Assembly: GCF_007421815.1 (NCBI RefSeq)
Contig: NZ_VLNT01000001.1
Coordinates: 294,573-358,572 of the forward strand
DNA length: 64,000 bases
Source: Aeromicrobium piscarium
GTDB lineage: Bacteria; Actinomycetota; Actinomycetes; Propionibacteriales; Nocardioidaceae
Direction of reading: 5' to 3'
Position 1 is the stretch's first letter, and the number at the start of each line of letters is the position of its first letter. Made by a program: the position numbers and the translations under genes. Under the pieces are notes generated by a model. The model saw only the letters and a list, made by a program, of their open reading frames with translations, had not been told where the DNA came from and searched no databases. This document shows, one piece after another, positions 46,482-54,513 of this stretch.

Positions 46482-47120
46482 TCAGATGCGGATCGTGCCG
46501 CCGGGGGTCGCGAACTCCGCGACCGTGATGCCCGGCAGGGCGTTCGGCGCGACCCAGCGGACCTCGATCTGCTCGAGCGCGCTGATCGCGCCCTCGTCAA
46601 GCCAGTCGGAGACACGCTGCGGGCTGCCGGCGATCTCGAGGGCTACCAGCTCGATATCCGTCGGCGCCATCTGCGAGGGATGCTCGGCGGGGTCGATCAG
46701 CCACTGCATGACCTGCGGCAGCTGCGGATCGGCGGCCATCGAGCTGGTGCCGATCTGTCGCCACTCCAGATTGAACCCATCGGGACGGTGTCTGTTGCCG
46801 GGCACCGAGTGCCGGCCGATCATCCGCTCGACCGGAGTGATGTCGTCGACCGCGATACTCCAGCACAGCCAGCCGCCACCCAGCTCGGAGCGTGCGCGCA
46901 CGGCCTTGCCGAAGGCCGCCTTCTCAGCGGCCGGGTGCTCCAGCACCTCGACGATCTCCATGTACTGGTGGTTGGCCAGCGGCAGGATCATGTTGCGGGT
47001 CCCGAAACGGGGATGGATCCCGCCGTCGAGGAAGGGGGTACCGAGACGCTCGCTCAGCTCGGCGGTGGTCTCGGCGAGGCCCTGTGGCCCGGCGGCGAAG
47101 GTCACGTGGTCGAGATGCAT
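46482..47120 (-). CDS. VOC/glyoxalase-like domain protein
   Basis: A 212-residue protein starting MHLDHVTFAAGPQGLAETTA, the VOC metal-ligand His, with RFGTRNMILPLANHQYMEIV and PDGFNLEWRQIGTSSMAADP. This layout fits the Glyoxalase_3 group, probably a two-module VOC fold; substrate unknown. It may be leaderless, with AACAAT five bases before the ATG. It is transcribed toward the hydrolase with 28 bases between genes, so the two may form an operon. Confidence 0.75.
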   Translation of the reverse strand: MHLDHVTFAAGPQGLAETTAELSERLGTPFLDGGIHPRFGTRNMILPLANHQYMEIVEVLEHPAAEKAAFGKAVRARSELGGGWLCWSIAVDDITPVERMIGRHSVPGNRHRPDGFNLEWRQIGTSSMAADPQLPQVMQWLIDPAEHPSQMAPTDIELVALEIAGSPQRVSDWLDEGAISALEQIEVRWVAPNALPGITVAEFATPGGTIRI

Positions 47121-47275
47121 ACGGCATTGTTACGGGCGCCTGCGGCGCGGACCGTACTTAGGGTCGGCTCAGTCTCGAACGGTCCTGCGACTCCGCTGCG
47201 AGGCTCGGCCAGGTGTCGGTAGACGGTCAACCCTTCCGGTGCTCGAGAGATACTCCAGCAACGTCACCGGTCGCG

Positions 47276-47296
47276 GATGGGGTTGAGGAGATACCG
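47276..47296 (-). repeat. Isolated arm related to the 45579 inverted repeat
   Basis: GATGGGGTTGAGGAGATACC matches the right arm of the 45579-45627 element at all but two or three positions. A matching left arm is not evident in the 47121-47319 gap, where I see no gene. Confidence 0.45.
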
Positions 47297-47319
47297 CTGC
47301 TGGGAGGGACGAGCGGGTC

Positions 47320-48057
47320 TCAGCCCGGGTCGGCCGGGTGTGGCTCGGGTCGCCCGTCGGCCAGGAAACGCTCGCATCGGGCCGCGAGCTGGTCGTAGCC
47401 CTCCTGACCCATCAGGGCGATGAGCTCGGGCCGGTAGGAGACGTAGACGGGATCGGCACCGACGTGGGCGTCGGTGTTCGAGGAGCAGTACCAGTCGAAG
47501 TCCTGGCCCCCGGGTCCCCACCCGGCGCGGACGTATTCGCCGATGGTCACCTCGGTGTAGGTGTCTCCGTCGCCGGGGTCGACCTCCCGGAACTCGCGTC
47601 GCAGCGGCAGCTGCCAGCACACATCGGGCTTGGTCTCCAGCGGCTCGAGGCCCTCGGCGAGCGCGTGCGCGTGCAGGGCGCACCCGTAGCCGCCGGGGAA
47701 GTCTCGCGAGTTGTGGAAGATGCACGCACCGTCGACGACGCGTGTCTTCAGCTCGCCGTCCTCGAGCTCGGTCCAACCGCGCGCATGGCCTTCGTCGTGG
47801 AGCTCCCACTCGGTGGGGTCGAGCACCTCGACGAAGTCGGAGACGCGGGCGACGTCGTCATCGTCGCTGAAGTGGGCGCCGTGGGCGCAGCAGCCGACAT
47901 CGGGGAGCGAGGCGTAGACGCCGGGGCAGCCCTGACCGAAGATGCAGGTCCAGCGGGAGGTGAGCCAGGTGAGGTCGGCTCGGAAGCGTTCGGTCGAGTC
48001 GTCGGGGTTCGCGAACTCCACGAACGCGCGGGGGAAGCCCAGGTCGATCTCCGGCAT
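47320..48057 (-). CDS. Cysteine-rich conserved protein (Rv0495c-like by position)
   Basis: A 245-residue cytosolic protein with nine cysteines: CIFGQGCPGVY, DVGCCAHGAHF, GACIFHNSRDFPGGYGCALH, PDVCWQLPLRRE and DWYCSSNTDA. The clustering suggests a metal or Fe-S site, but this is inference. It is divergent from ppx as Rv0495c is from Rv0496. ATG 48057 is preceded by TACAGT (48064-48069) with six bases between, a leaderless pattern, though GGAGTG could act as a ribosome site. Function unknown. Confidence 0.75.
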   Translation of the reverse strand: MPEIDLGFPRAFVEFANPDDSTERFRADLTWLTSRWTCIFGQGCPGVYASLPDVGCCAHGAHFSDDDDVARVSDFVEVLDPTEWELHDEGHARGWTELEDGELKTRVVDGACIFHNSRDFPGGYGCALHAHALAEGLEPLETKPDVCWQLPLRREFREVDPGDGDTYTEVTIGEYVRAGWGPGGQDFDWYCSSNTDAHVGADPVYVSYRPELIALMGQEGYDQLAARCERFLADGRPEPHPADPG

Positions 48058-48148
48058 CACTCCACTGTAGGAGGTCCGGCGGTGCGGCGCGGTGGAACGG
48101 CCGACCGCATGACGACTGGTGGGAGTGCCGGCTGTCACACTGGAGATC

Positions 48149-49060
48149 ATGCGCATGGGTGTGCTCGACATCGGGTCCAATACCGGCCATCTGCTCATCG
48201 TGGACGCCTATCGGGGCGGTCCGCCGGTTCCTGCGCATTCGTTCAAAGAGCCCTTGCGGCTGGCTGAGCACCTCGACGCTGAGCAGCGGGTGACCGATGA
48301 GGGTGTCGCGCGGCTGGTGAAGTACGCGGTCGAGGCGACCCATGAGGCCGCCGAGAAGGGCTGCGACACGGTGCTGGCGTTCGCCACGTCCGCTGTGCGC
48401 GATGCGGTGAACGCCGACGAGGTGATCCAGGCGGTCAATGAGGCGACGGGACTGGACTTGTCGGTGCTGCCGGGGGAGGACGAGGCGCGGCTGACGTTCC
48501 TCGCGGTCCGTCGTTGGTTCGGCTGGTCCTCCGGGCGTCTGGGGGTGTTCGACATCGGTGGAGGCTCCCTGGAGTTGGCGGTCGGCGCCGACGAGGAACC
48601 GGATGTCGTCTCCTCCCTTCCGCTCGGTGCGGGCCGGCTCACCCGCGAGCGACTCGAGCGAGGGGCCTCGCTGCCCGAGCTGCGGCTCCAGGTGCGCAAG
48701 GAGATCGGCCAGCTGGCGGGACCGTTGCTGCGCGGGGGAGGGTTCGACCGGGCGGTCGCGACCAGCAAGACCTTCCGTTCCCTCGCCCGGATGTGCGGGG
48801 CGGCGCCCTCGGCGGAGGGACCGTACGTCCGCCGGGTCCTGTCCGCGCAGCGCTTGGGCAAGCTGGTCGATCAGCTGGCCACGATGACTCCCGATGAGGT
48901 CGCCGCCTTGCCCGGTGCGACGGTGGATCGCGCTCACCAGATGCGGGCCGGTGCCGTCGTGGCCGAGGCGGCGATGGACCTCTTCGGTGTGGAGGAGCTC
49001 GAGATCTGCCCGTGGGCGTTGCGCGAGGGTGTGCTCATCGAGCACCTCGACCACCTCTGA
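48149..49060 (+). CDS. ppx: Exopolyphosphatase (Ppx/GppA family)
   Basis: A 303-residue ASKHA-fold phosphatase that degrades polyphosphate or pppGpp. The phosphate-1 loop is GVLDIGSNTGHLLIVDAYRG; DTVLAFATSAVRDAVNADEV and LSVLPGEDEARLTFLAVRRW follow, then the phosphate-2 loop FDIGGGSLELAVGADEEP. Short (about 300 residue) form as in M. tuberculosis Rv0496. The start is ATG 48149 or 48155, with GGAG upstream. In relatives the next genes are Rv0498-like and proC; here a 7.5-kb accessory stretch intervenes. Confidence 0.92.
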   Translation: MRMGVLDIGSNTGHLLIVDAYRGGPPVPAHSFKEPLRLAEHLDAEQRVTDEGVARLVKYAVEATHEAAEKGCDTVLAFATSAVRDAVNADEVIQAVNEATGLDLSVLPGEDEARLTFLAVRRWFGWSSGRLGVFDIGGGSLELAVGADEEPDVVSSLPLGAGRLTRERLERGASLPELRLQVRKEIGQLAGPLLRGGGFDRAVATSKTFRSLARMCGAAPSAEGPYVRRVLSAQRLGKLVDQLATMTPDEVAALPGATVDRAHQMRAGAVVAEAAMDLFGVEELEICPWALREGVLIEHLDHL

Positions 49061-49228
49061 TCCGGGCGGACGAGATTTTCTGACTTTTTGGTCCATTTTC
49101 CTGCGGCGGACTATCCCGGTGTGATCCGATGGAGCTATTGGCGTTGTTCAGCCCAGTAGCAGCGTCGTCCGGCGCCGGGGCTCTCACGACGTGTGAGGCA
49201 TCCGGTAGGGGAATCGGAAGGTGCCGCT

Positions 49229-52200
49229 GTGCGCGCACGTCTGCTCGGTGTTGTTGTCGGATCGACCGTGGCGATCGGTGGAATGCTGGTCTTTGTGCCG
49301 GCAGTCGCCGAGCCGGGAGGCGGTGAACGTCCCGGCTCGGTGTGGGAAGCGCCGGCGGAGGTGAACCGCGAGCCGGTGGGCGAGATCCCTGAGGGGGACT
49401 GGTCGGCGGATCTCGCCGCTGAGGAGATCGCGGACGATGAGGCCGAGCTTCGGACCCTCATGTCGGCCGGCGATGACGAGGTAGCCGCTCCGGGCCTGGG
49501 AGTCCAGGAGCACTACGGTTTCGAGGAGTTCGGCCTCGACGACATCCACACCGCCGCGGTGAATCTGGGGAACGGGAATCTTGTCGTCCGGGCGGAGGAT
49601 CTCGCCATCAACGGCCCTGGCATCGGGCTATCGCTGGACCGGTTCTACAACGGCCTGTCTCAACGGTTCGGTGGGTATGGGCCGAAGTGGTCAATCTCGG
49701 CGGCGCACGACATCGGACTGGAGGTCGGTCCGACGATGGTGGTCTTCCGAGCTCCGTCGGGCTTCCGCGCTCACTTCACCGAGGCTGACGGCGGCTGGCA
49801 GACGCCCCCAGGGTTGCAGGCCGATCTCGCCCAGCAGGACAACGGCGAATGGGTGGTGACGTACCGTCAGAACGGCGAGCGGCTGGTGTTCACCGCGGGC
49901 GGATTCCTCCTGCGAAACGAGGACCGTAACGGCAATGCGCTGACCTATGCCTACGGAGCGAACAACCGCGTCGCCTCGGTGACGGATGCTGCCGGGCGTG
50001 TGACGAGCTATGAGTACACCGGCGTGCGGGTTTCGACGATCACCGACCCCGCGGGCCGGGTGTTCGAGTTCGGTTACGACGACGACCAGCGGCTCACGAG
50101 CGTGAAGGGCGCCGACGGCGCGACCCGTCACTATGGCTACGACGACTCCGGACGGCTCACTCGTATCACGACTGCCGAAGGCTCGGTGACGTCCTTCGGG
50201 TACGACGATCGGAATCGTGTCAGCTCAGTCGACCGTCACCTCACATCCGGTGAACCGGACAGCACGGCTGCGACGACGAGCTTCTCGTATGCCGCTGGTC
50301 AGACGACGCTGACCGACCCCGATGGCAACGACTCGACCATCGAGCTCGATGACGACGGCCGGGTGACCTCGGTGACCGACCCGTTGGGACGGACGCGTTC
50401 ACAGGAGTGGACCCCGAATTCGCAGGTCGCGACGCAGACCGATGCGATGGGCGGCGGCACGGGTGAGGGCAATGTCACCAGCTACAGCTACGACGATGCC
50501 AACAACCCGACCCAGGTCCAGCTGCCGACTGGCGCTGCGGCGAATGCGACCTATGGGATCGACGACGGCTGTGCGTCGCCGACATCGGGCCATCCGCACC
50601 TGGTCAAGTGCTCGACCGACCCGGAGGGCGGTCAGAAGACTTTTGCCTATGACGGGCCCGGGAATCTGACGCATCAGACCGACACGACGAACGATTCCGG
50701 AGGGCAGGAACTGTCCTACACCCACCACGGCATCGACGGTGCGAGCTGTGGCGGGAAGCAGGGGCAGCAGTGCTCGTCGACCAATGGCAACGGTCACACC
50801 ACGCAGTACACCTACGATGGCGACGGCAATCTCGCCACCGTCACGCCGCCGGGGCCTGTCGCGCCGACGACGTACAGCTACGACTCTGTCGGGCGCGTCA
50901 CGCAGACCGAGCAGGGCGATCAGGTCATCGGATACGTGTACGACGCGGCCGATCGGCTGGTTCAGCAGACCGAGGAGGTCGCCGGTGAGGGAGCCTGGGA
51001 GTCCGACACGGTCTACGACTTCGACAACGACGGCCAGCTGACTGCCGAGGTGCGGTCGGGGGAACCGATCGGCGGGGGAGCCTACGGTGCCCAGTCGCGG
51101 CGCGACCACAGTTACGACACTCGAGGCAACACGACAGCGGTGCAGACGCGCGTTCCCGCGGACGGGTCCGAGTTCGATGTGACCATCGCGATGGGTTACG
51201 ACTCGCGGGGCAACATGACGAGCCACGATGACGGGGTCACGGGTGCTCGGACCTATGCCTATGACGCGGCGAGCCAGTTGACGCAGCTGACGGACCCGGG
51301 TGGATCGGTGACCTTCACCTATGACGACAACGGGAATGAGACCGGCCGATCCCTGCCCGGTGGCGCGAGCATCAGCAAGGAATACGACGATTCCTCGCGC
51401 CCTACCCGCATCAGCTCGGTCGACGGAGATGAGGAGTCCGTGTCGGACTATTCCTATTCCTTCGATGACGACGGGGTGGACCGCAGCAAGATCCAGGCCC
51501 GCACCGACCATGTCGGCATCCACGCCCCGACCGGCTCCACGATCAGCTATAGCTACGACAGTCTCGGCCGACTCGTCGACGCCAATGAGAGCGGTGGTGA
51601 GCACTGGACCTACGAATACGACCTCAACGGAAATAGAACCAAGTCCGGCGGTGCGACGACAACGTACAACGAGGCCGATCAGATCACCGGCGAGGATAGC
51701 AACTCGACGACACAGTTCGCCTACGACAACCGCGGCAACTTGGAGCAGGCATTCATGACCGGTAGCTATGGTTTCGCCAGTAGCAATCAACTCGACGCCG
51801 TAGGCTACGTGGGTAGCTCGTGGGCGAGTGACTATTTCGCCTATATCGACAGCAGCAATACATCACGTGTGAAGGTCGAGGAGATCACTCGGTGGCCTTT
51901 CCAGCGTTCGGATGTAACCTACGAAGCAGAATCATCGCTGGGTCTTGCTCGTACGAGCACTCTTCTTCATGGCGAGAATGAGCCGAGTCACGAGTCGATT
52001 ACGCGATCGCCGGACGGATCAGTGATATCGGTGGCACGTGACGGCGATACGCGCTATACGGTTTCGGATCACCAAGGTTCGACGGTGGCGGTAATTGATA
52101 ACGCAGGTGAGGTCGCGGAACGCTATGCCTACGATCCCTTCGGGCAGGCCCGTGGCGGCGTTGCGCAGGACTCGCTCGCGGGATATGCGGGCGGGCAGAC

Positions 52201-52534
52201 CGGCCCACTGGGAACGATCAAGTTCGGGGCCCGCTACTACGTGCCGACCTTCGGAGTTTTCAACCAGATGGACCCCGCAGGCGAGGAGCAGAACCCCTAC
52301 CTCTACGCCGCCGGCGACCCCATCAACAACGTCGACCCGACGGGGCTGGATACGGATTGGGCGTCACTCAGTCAGATGGCTGGTTCGTGTCTGACTGCTG
52401 GAGAAATCGGCGCTGCCGCTGGTGGCTGGGCCGGAACCTGGGTGTTCCCAGGCTTGGGTTCGGCCGCGGGTGCGACGATTGGTGGACTCTACGGCTGCGG
52501 TACCGGCATGCTGATTACCGGTGCTACCTCCTGA
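49229..52534 (+). CDS. Secreted RHS/YD-repeat protein with glycine-zipper C-terminal tail
   Basis: An 1101-residue exported protein. The signal peptide is VRARLLGVVVGSTVAIGGML followed by VFVPAVAEP. An RHS N-terminal region (VNLGNGNLVVRAEDLAINGP) precedes many YD repeats (TSYEYTGVRVSTITDPAGRV, FEFGYDDDQRLTSVKGADGA). The RHS core ends with FGARYYVPTFGVFNQMDPAG, YLYAAGDPINNVDPTGLD. The last 60 residues (52352-52531) are variable-type: GEIGAAAGGWAGTW, GLGSAAGATIGGLYGCGTGM, with GxxxG repeats and two cysteines. GTG 49229 has GGAAGG upstream. GC falls toward the 3' end. Probably a polymorphic toxin; the killing mode is inferred. Confidence 0.88.
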   Translation: MRARLLGVVVGSTVAIGGMLVFVPAVAEPGGGERPGSVWEAPAEVNREPVGEIPEGDWSADLAAEEIADDEAELRTLMSAGDDEVAAPGLGVQEHYGFEEFGLDDIHTAAVNLGNGNLVVRAEDLAINGPGIGLSLDRFYNGLSQRFGGYGPKWSISAAHDIGLEVGPTMVVFRAPSGFRAHFTEADGGWQTPPGLQADLAQQDNGEWVVTYRQNGERLVFTAGGFLLRNEDRNGNALTYAYGANNRVASVTDAAGRVTSYEYTGVRVSTITDPAGRVFEFGYDDDQRLTSVKGADGATRHYGYDDSGRLTRITTAEGSVTSFGYDDRNRVSSVDRHLTSGEPDSTAATTSFSYAAGQTTLTDPDGNDSTIELDDDGRVTSVTDPLGRTRSQEWTPNSQVATQTDAMGGGTGEGNVTSYSYDDANNPTQVQLPTGAAANATYGIDDGCASPTSGHPHLVKCSTDPEGGQKTFAYDGPGNLTHQTDTTNDSGGQELSYTHHGIDGASCGGKQGQQCSSTNGNGHTTQYTYDGDGNLATVTPPGPVAPTTYSYDSVGRVTQTEQGDQVIGYVYDAADRLVQQTEEVAGEGAWESDTVYDFDNDGQLTAEVRSGEPIGGGAYGAQSRRDHSYDTRGNTTAVQTRVPADGSEFDVTIAMGYDSRGNMTSHDDGVTGARTYAYDAASQLTQLTDPGGSVTFTYDDNGNETGRSLPGGASISKEYDDSSRPTRISSVDGDEESVSDYSYSFDDDGVDRSKIQARTDHVGIHAPTGSTISYSYDSLGRLVDANESGGEHWTYEYDLNGNRTKSGGATTTYNEADQITGEDSNSTTQFAYDNRGNLEQAFMTGSYGFASSNQLDAVGYVGSSWASDYFAYIDSSNTSRVKVEEITRWPFQRSDVTYEAESSLGLARTSTLLHGENEPSHESITRSPDGSVISVARDGDTRYTVSDHQGSTVAVIDNAGEVAERYAYDPFGQARGGVAQDSLAGYAGGQTGPLGTIKFGARYYVPTFGVFNQMDPAGEEQNPYLYAAGDPINNVDPTGLDTDWASLSQMAGSCLTAGEIGAAAGGWAGTWVFPGLGSAAGATIGGLYGCGTGMLITGATS

Positions 52535-52550
52535 AGTGAGGATATTTCTC

Positions 52551-52775
52551 TTGTCGAACAAAGAATACGTGCGTTCGTCGCGTGCAAAGCTCCACCGGTT
52601 ATTTCTGATCGTTACGGCGCCGTTTCTGATGCTCTGGGCGTGCATGGTTGATAACCAAGGGGCTCGCATCGTTATTGGACTTGGTGCCCTTGTTTGGCTC
52701 GTGCTAGGTATCATCGACTCGCCTGGTCGAATTGAGAAGAAGCAGTTCTATAACGATCAGAAACGGAATTCATAG
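52551..52775 (+). CDS. Two-TM small membrane protein, candidate immunity to the RHS tail
   Basis: A 74-residue protein starting SNKEYVRSSRAKLHRLFLIV. Two hydrophobic helices (LFLIVTAPFLMLWACMV and IVIGLGALVWLVLGIID) and a basic C-terminus (RIEKKQFYNDQKRNS). TTG 52551 is chosen since GAGGA lies eight bases upstream; GTG 52536 is an alternative. It begins 16 bases after the RHS stop on the same strand. A small membrane protein right after a pore-like toxin tip fits an immunity role; this is inferred from position. GC is near 50%, well below the window. Confidence 0.6.
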   Translation: MSNKEYVRSSRAKLHRLFLIVTAPFLMLWACMVDNQGARIVIGLGALVWLVLGIIDSPGRIEKKQFYNDQKRNS

Positions 52776-52830
52776 CGGGCTCCCGCCGTGGAGCGGCGGA
52801 TTTGTCAGTGGTAGCGGATAGATTGAATGT

Positions 52831-53989
52831 ATGTTGATCGCTACCGCTGATGCCGGGCTCGTTGAGCTTCTCGGTGTGCGCCGGCAGAGCGTGGTCGCTG
52901 ACTTTCACCGGATCGATGCGATCTTGCGGTATGTCGATGGGATCGAGGCGACGGGGTATGAGTTCGCTGCCCTAGCGTCGACGGTGGCGCAGGCATTGGG
53001 CTGGTCGGAGAACGTCGTCCAGAACCGCGTCTGTGAGGCGTAGACGGTGCGCGAGAACCTCCCTCTGACGTGGGCGGCATTCGGTGAGAGTCGTCTCGAT
53101 GGTCAGCGGATCACCGAGATCGGCCGCGAGGCGAGCAAGCTCGAATTATGTCGAGTCGTTCGAGCGGCTCGATTAACGCATCGCTCGTTACGCGGAGACT
53201 CATACCGTCGCCCAGCTCCGGTGGTGGTTGAAGCGTCGGGAGGCGATGGCTGAGCCCGAGCATGCGGCCGAACGGTACGAGAGCATCTACGGTGAGCGGG
53301 TCGATCCGGGTCACCCACTCCATCGCGGCTACGCCCCCACTGCGATGGCTCCATTGACGACGGCACGGGTGATCTGCATGCGAATCATCTGCCGTCGATC
53401 GTCCTCGCGGACATCGAGGCCGGCTGGATCGGGCCGAAAGCGATCGTCGATCTGGAGGACGATCGGACTCTGGATCAGAAGCGTGCGGATCTGTTCGTGG
53501 GCGCGCTCACCGAGATCGGCCCCGCCCACGACCGAGCGAAGACGCCAGCTCTCGCTATTGGGGTCTTGGTCCCCGCGTCCACGTTGGCTGGCGTGGATGA
53601 TCAGCCGGTCGTGAGCGCGGATCGCGAGTGGACGATCCCCGCCGACGCCGTCCGGGAGTTGGCGGTCAGTGCGAATCCGTTCTGGTATCGGCTTCTGGCC
53701 GACGAGACCGGTGAGAACATCCTGGAGACCGTCTACGCCGGCCGCTATCCACCCGATATCCGGGATGGCGATCCGGTTCAGAGACGGAACGTGCCGCTAT
53801 CCGGGATGCCAGGTAGGCAGCTCGCGATGTGAGATCGACCATCGCGTCCCGGTGCCGGACGGACCCACCGCCGGATTCAACAACTGGTGCCTGTGCAAAC
53901 GCCACCACGACCGCAAGACGTTTCGAGCAGCCCTACCCACCAACGATGGCGAATACTGGCTCATCGGCGACACCATCCTGAGTGACTGA
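52831..53989 (+). pseudogene. Decayed DUF222/13E12-type HNH endonuclease gene
   Basis: Pieces of one DUF222-HNH protein lie in order in different frames. LIATADAGLVELLGVRRQ... runs to an in-frame TAG at 53041, after which the same frame continues VRENLPLTWAAFGESRLDGQ. A shift near 53145 gives YVESFERLD with a TAA, then QLRWWLKRREAMAEPEHAAE. Another shift gives GDLHANHLPSIVLADIEAGW, and a last one gives the HNH part CRYPGCQVGSSRCEIDHRVP with NNWCLCKRHHDRKT. At least three frameshifts and two stops make it non-functional. Confidence 0.85.
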
Positions 53990-53991
53990 CC

Positions 53992-54366
53992 TCAGGCGGA
54001 GCGGTCCAGCGTGCCGATCTCGTCACCTTCGCGGTTGAACACCACCAGGACGTCGCCGTCGATGCGCGCGGACTTGAGCTTCGCCAGCCACGGATCGACA
54101 CCGGGGCAGGCCATCATGGTCGACATCTTCATCGAGAAGGTGAGCTCGTCGCCGTCCATCTCATAGGTTCCGCTCAGGCTATTGCAGCCGTCGCTGCCCT
54201 TGACCTCGCCGTCGGCGATCTCAAGATATGGAGAACGCTCTGCCTTCACGCCCCAGGTTGCCTGTGGGTCGGCCGAGCCCCCGCTGGTTTCGCTGTTACC
54301 GCAGGCTGAGACGACCATGAGAGCAACCACAACGATTGCGACACGGCCCATCGTGAGCACTGACAT
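53992..54366 (-). CDS. META-domain lipoprotein
   Basis: A 124-residue lipoprotein. The signal peptide ends at the lipobox VSAC (MGRVAIVVVALMVVSACGNS). The mature part fits the META (HslJ-like) fold: PYLEIADGEVKGSDGCNSLS, GTYEMDGDELTFSMKMSTMM, ACPGVDPWLAKL. Two cysteines beyond the lipidated one could form a disulfide. GGGAGGAAACC before the ATG at 54366 is a good ribosome site. Role unknown; it is divergent from the serine protease gene. Confidence 0.8.
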   Translation of the reverse strand: MSVLTMGRVAIVVVALMVVSACGNSETSGGSADPQATWGVKAERSPYLEIADGEVKGSDGCNSLSGTYEMDGDELTFSMKMSTMMACPGVDPWLAKLKSARIDGDVLVVFNREGDEIGTLDRSA

Positions 54367-54513
54367 CAGGGTTTCCTCCCGATCGTTCCGCCCGGGGGCG
54401 GGTGTGACTTTTTCTCAGGTTACAGATAGGTTGAGTGCGTTTGTGACAGAGAAGCTTGCACTCGGGGACCGGACGACGGGGACGCTGCGGGGTGCCAGCA
54501 GGAGAGGAAATGC

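Noticed and set aside
47858-49096. Minus-strand frame opposite ppx
   Set aside because: Shadow of the ppx gene.
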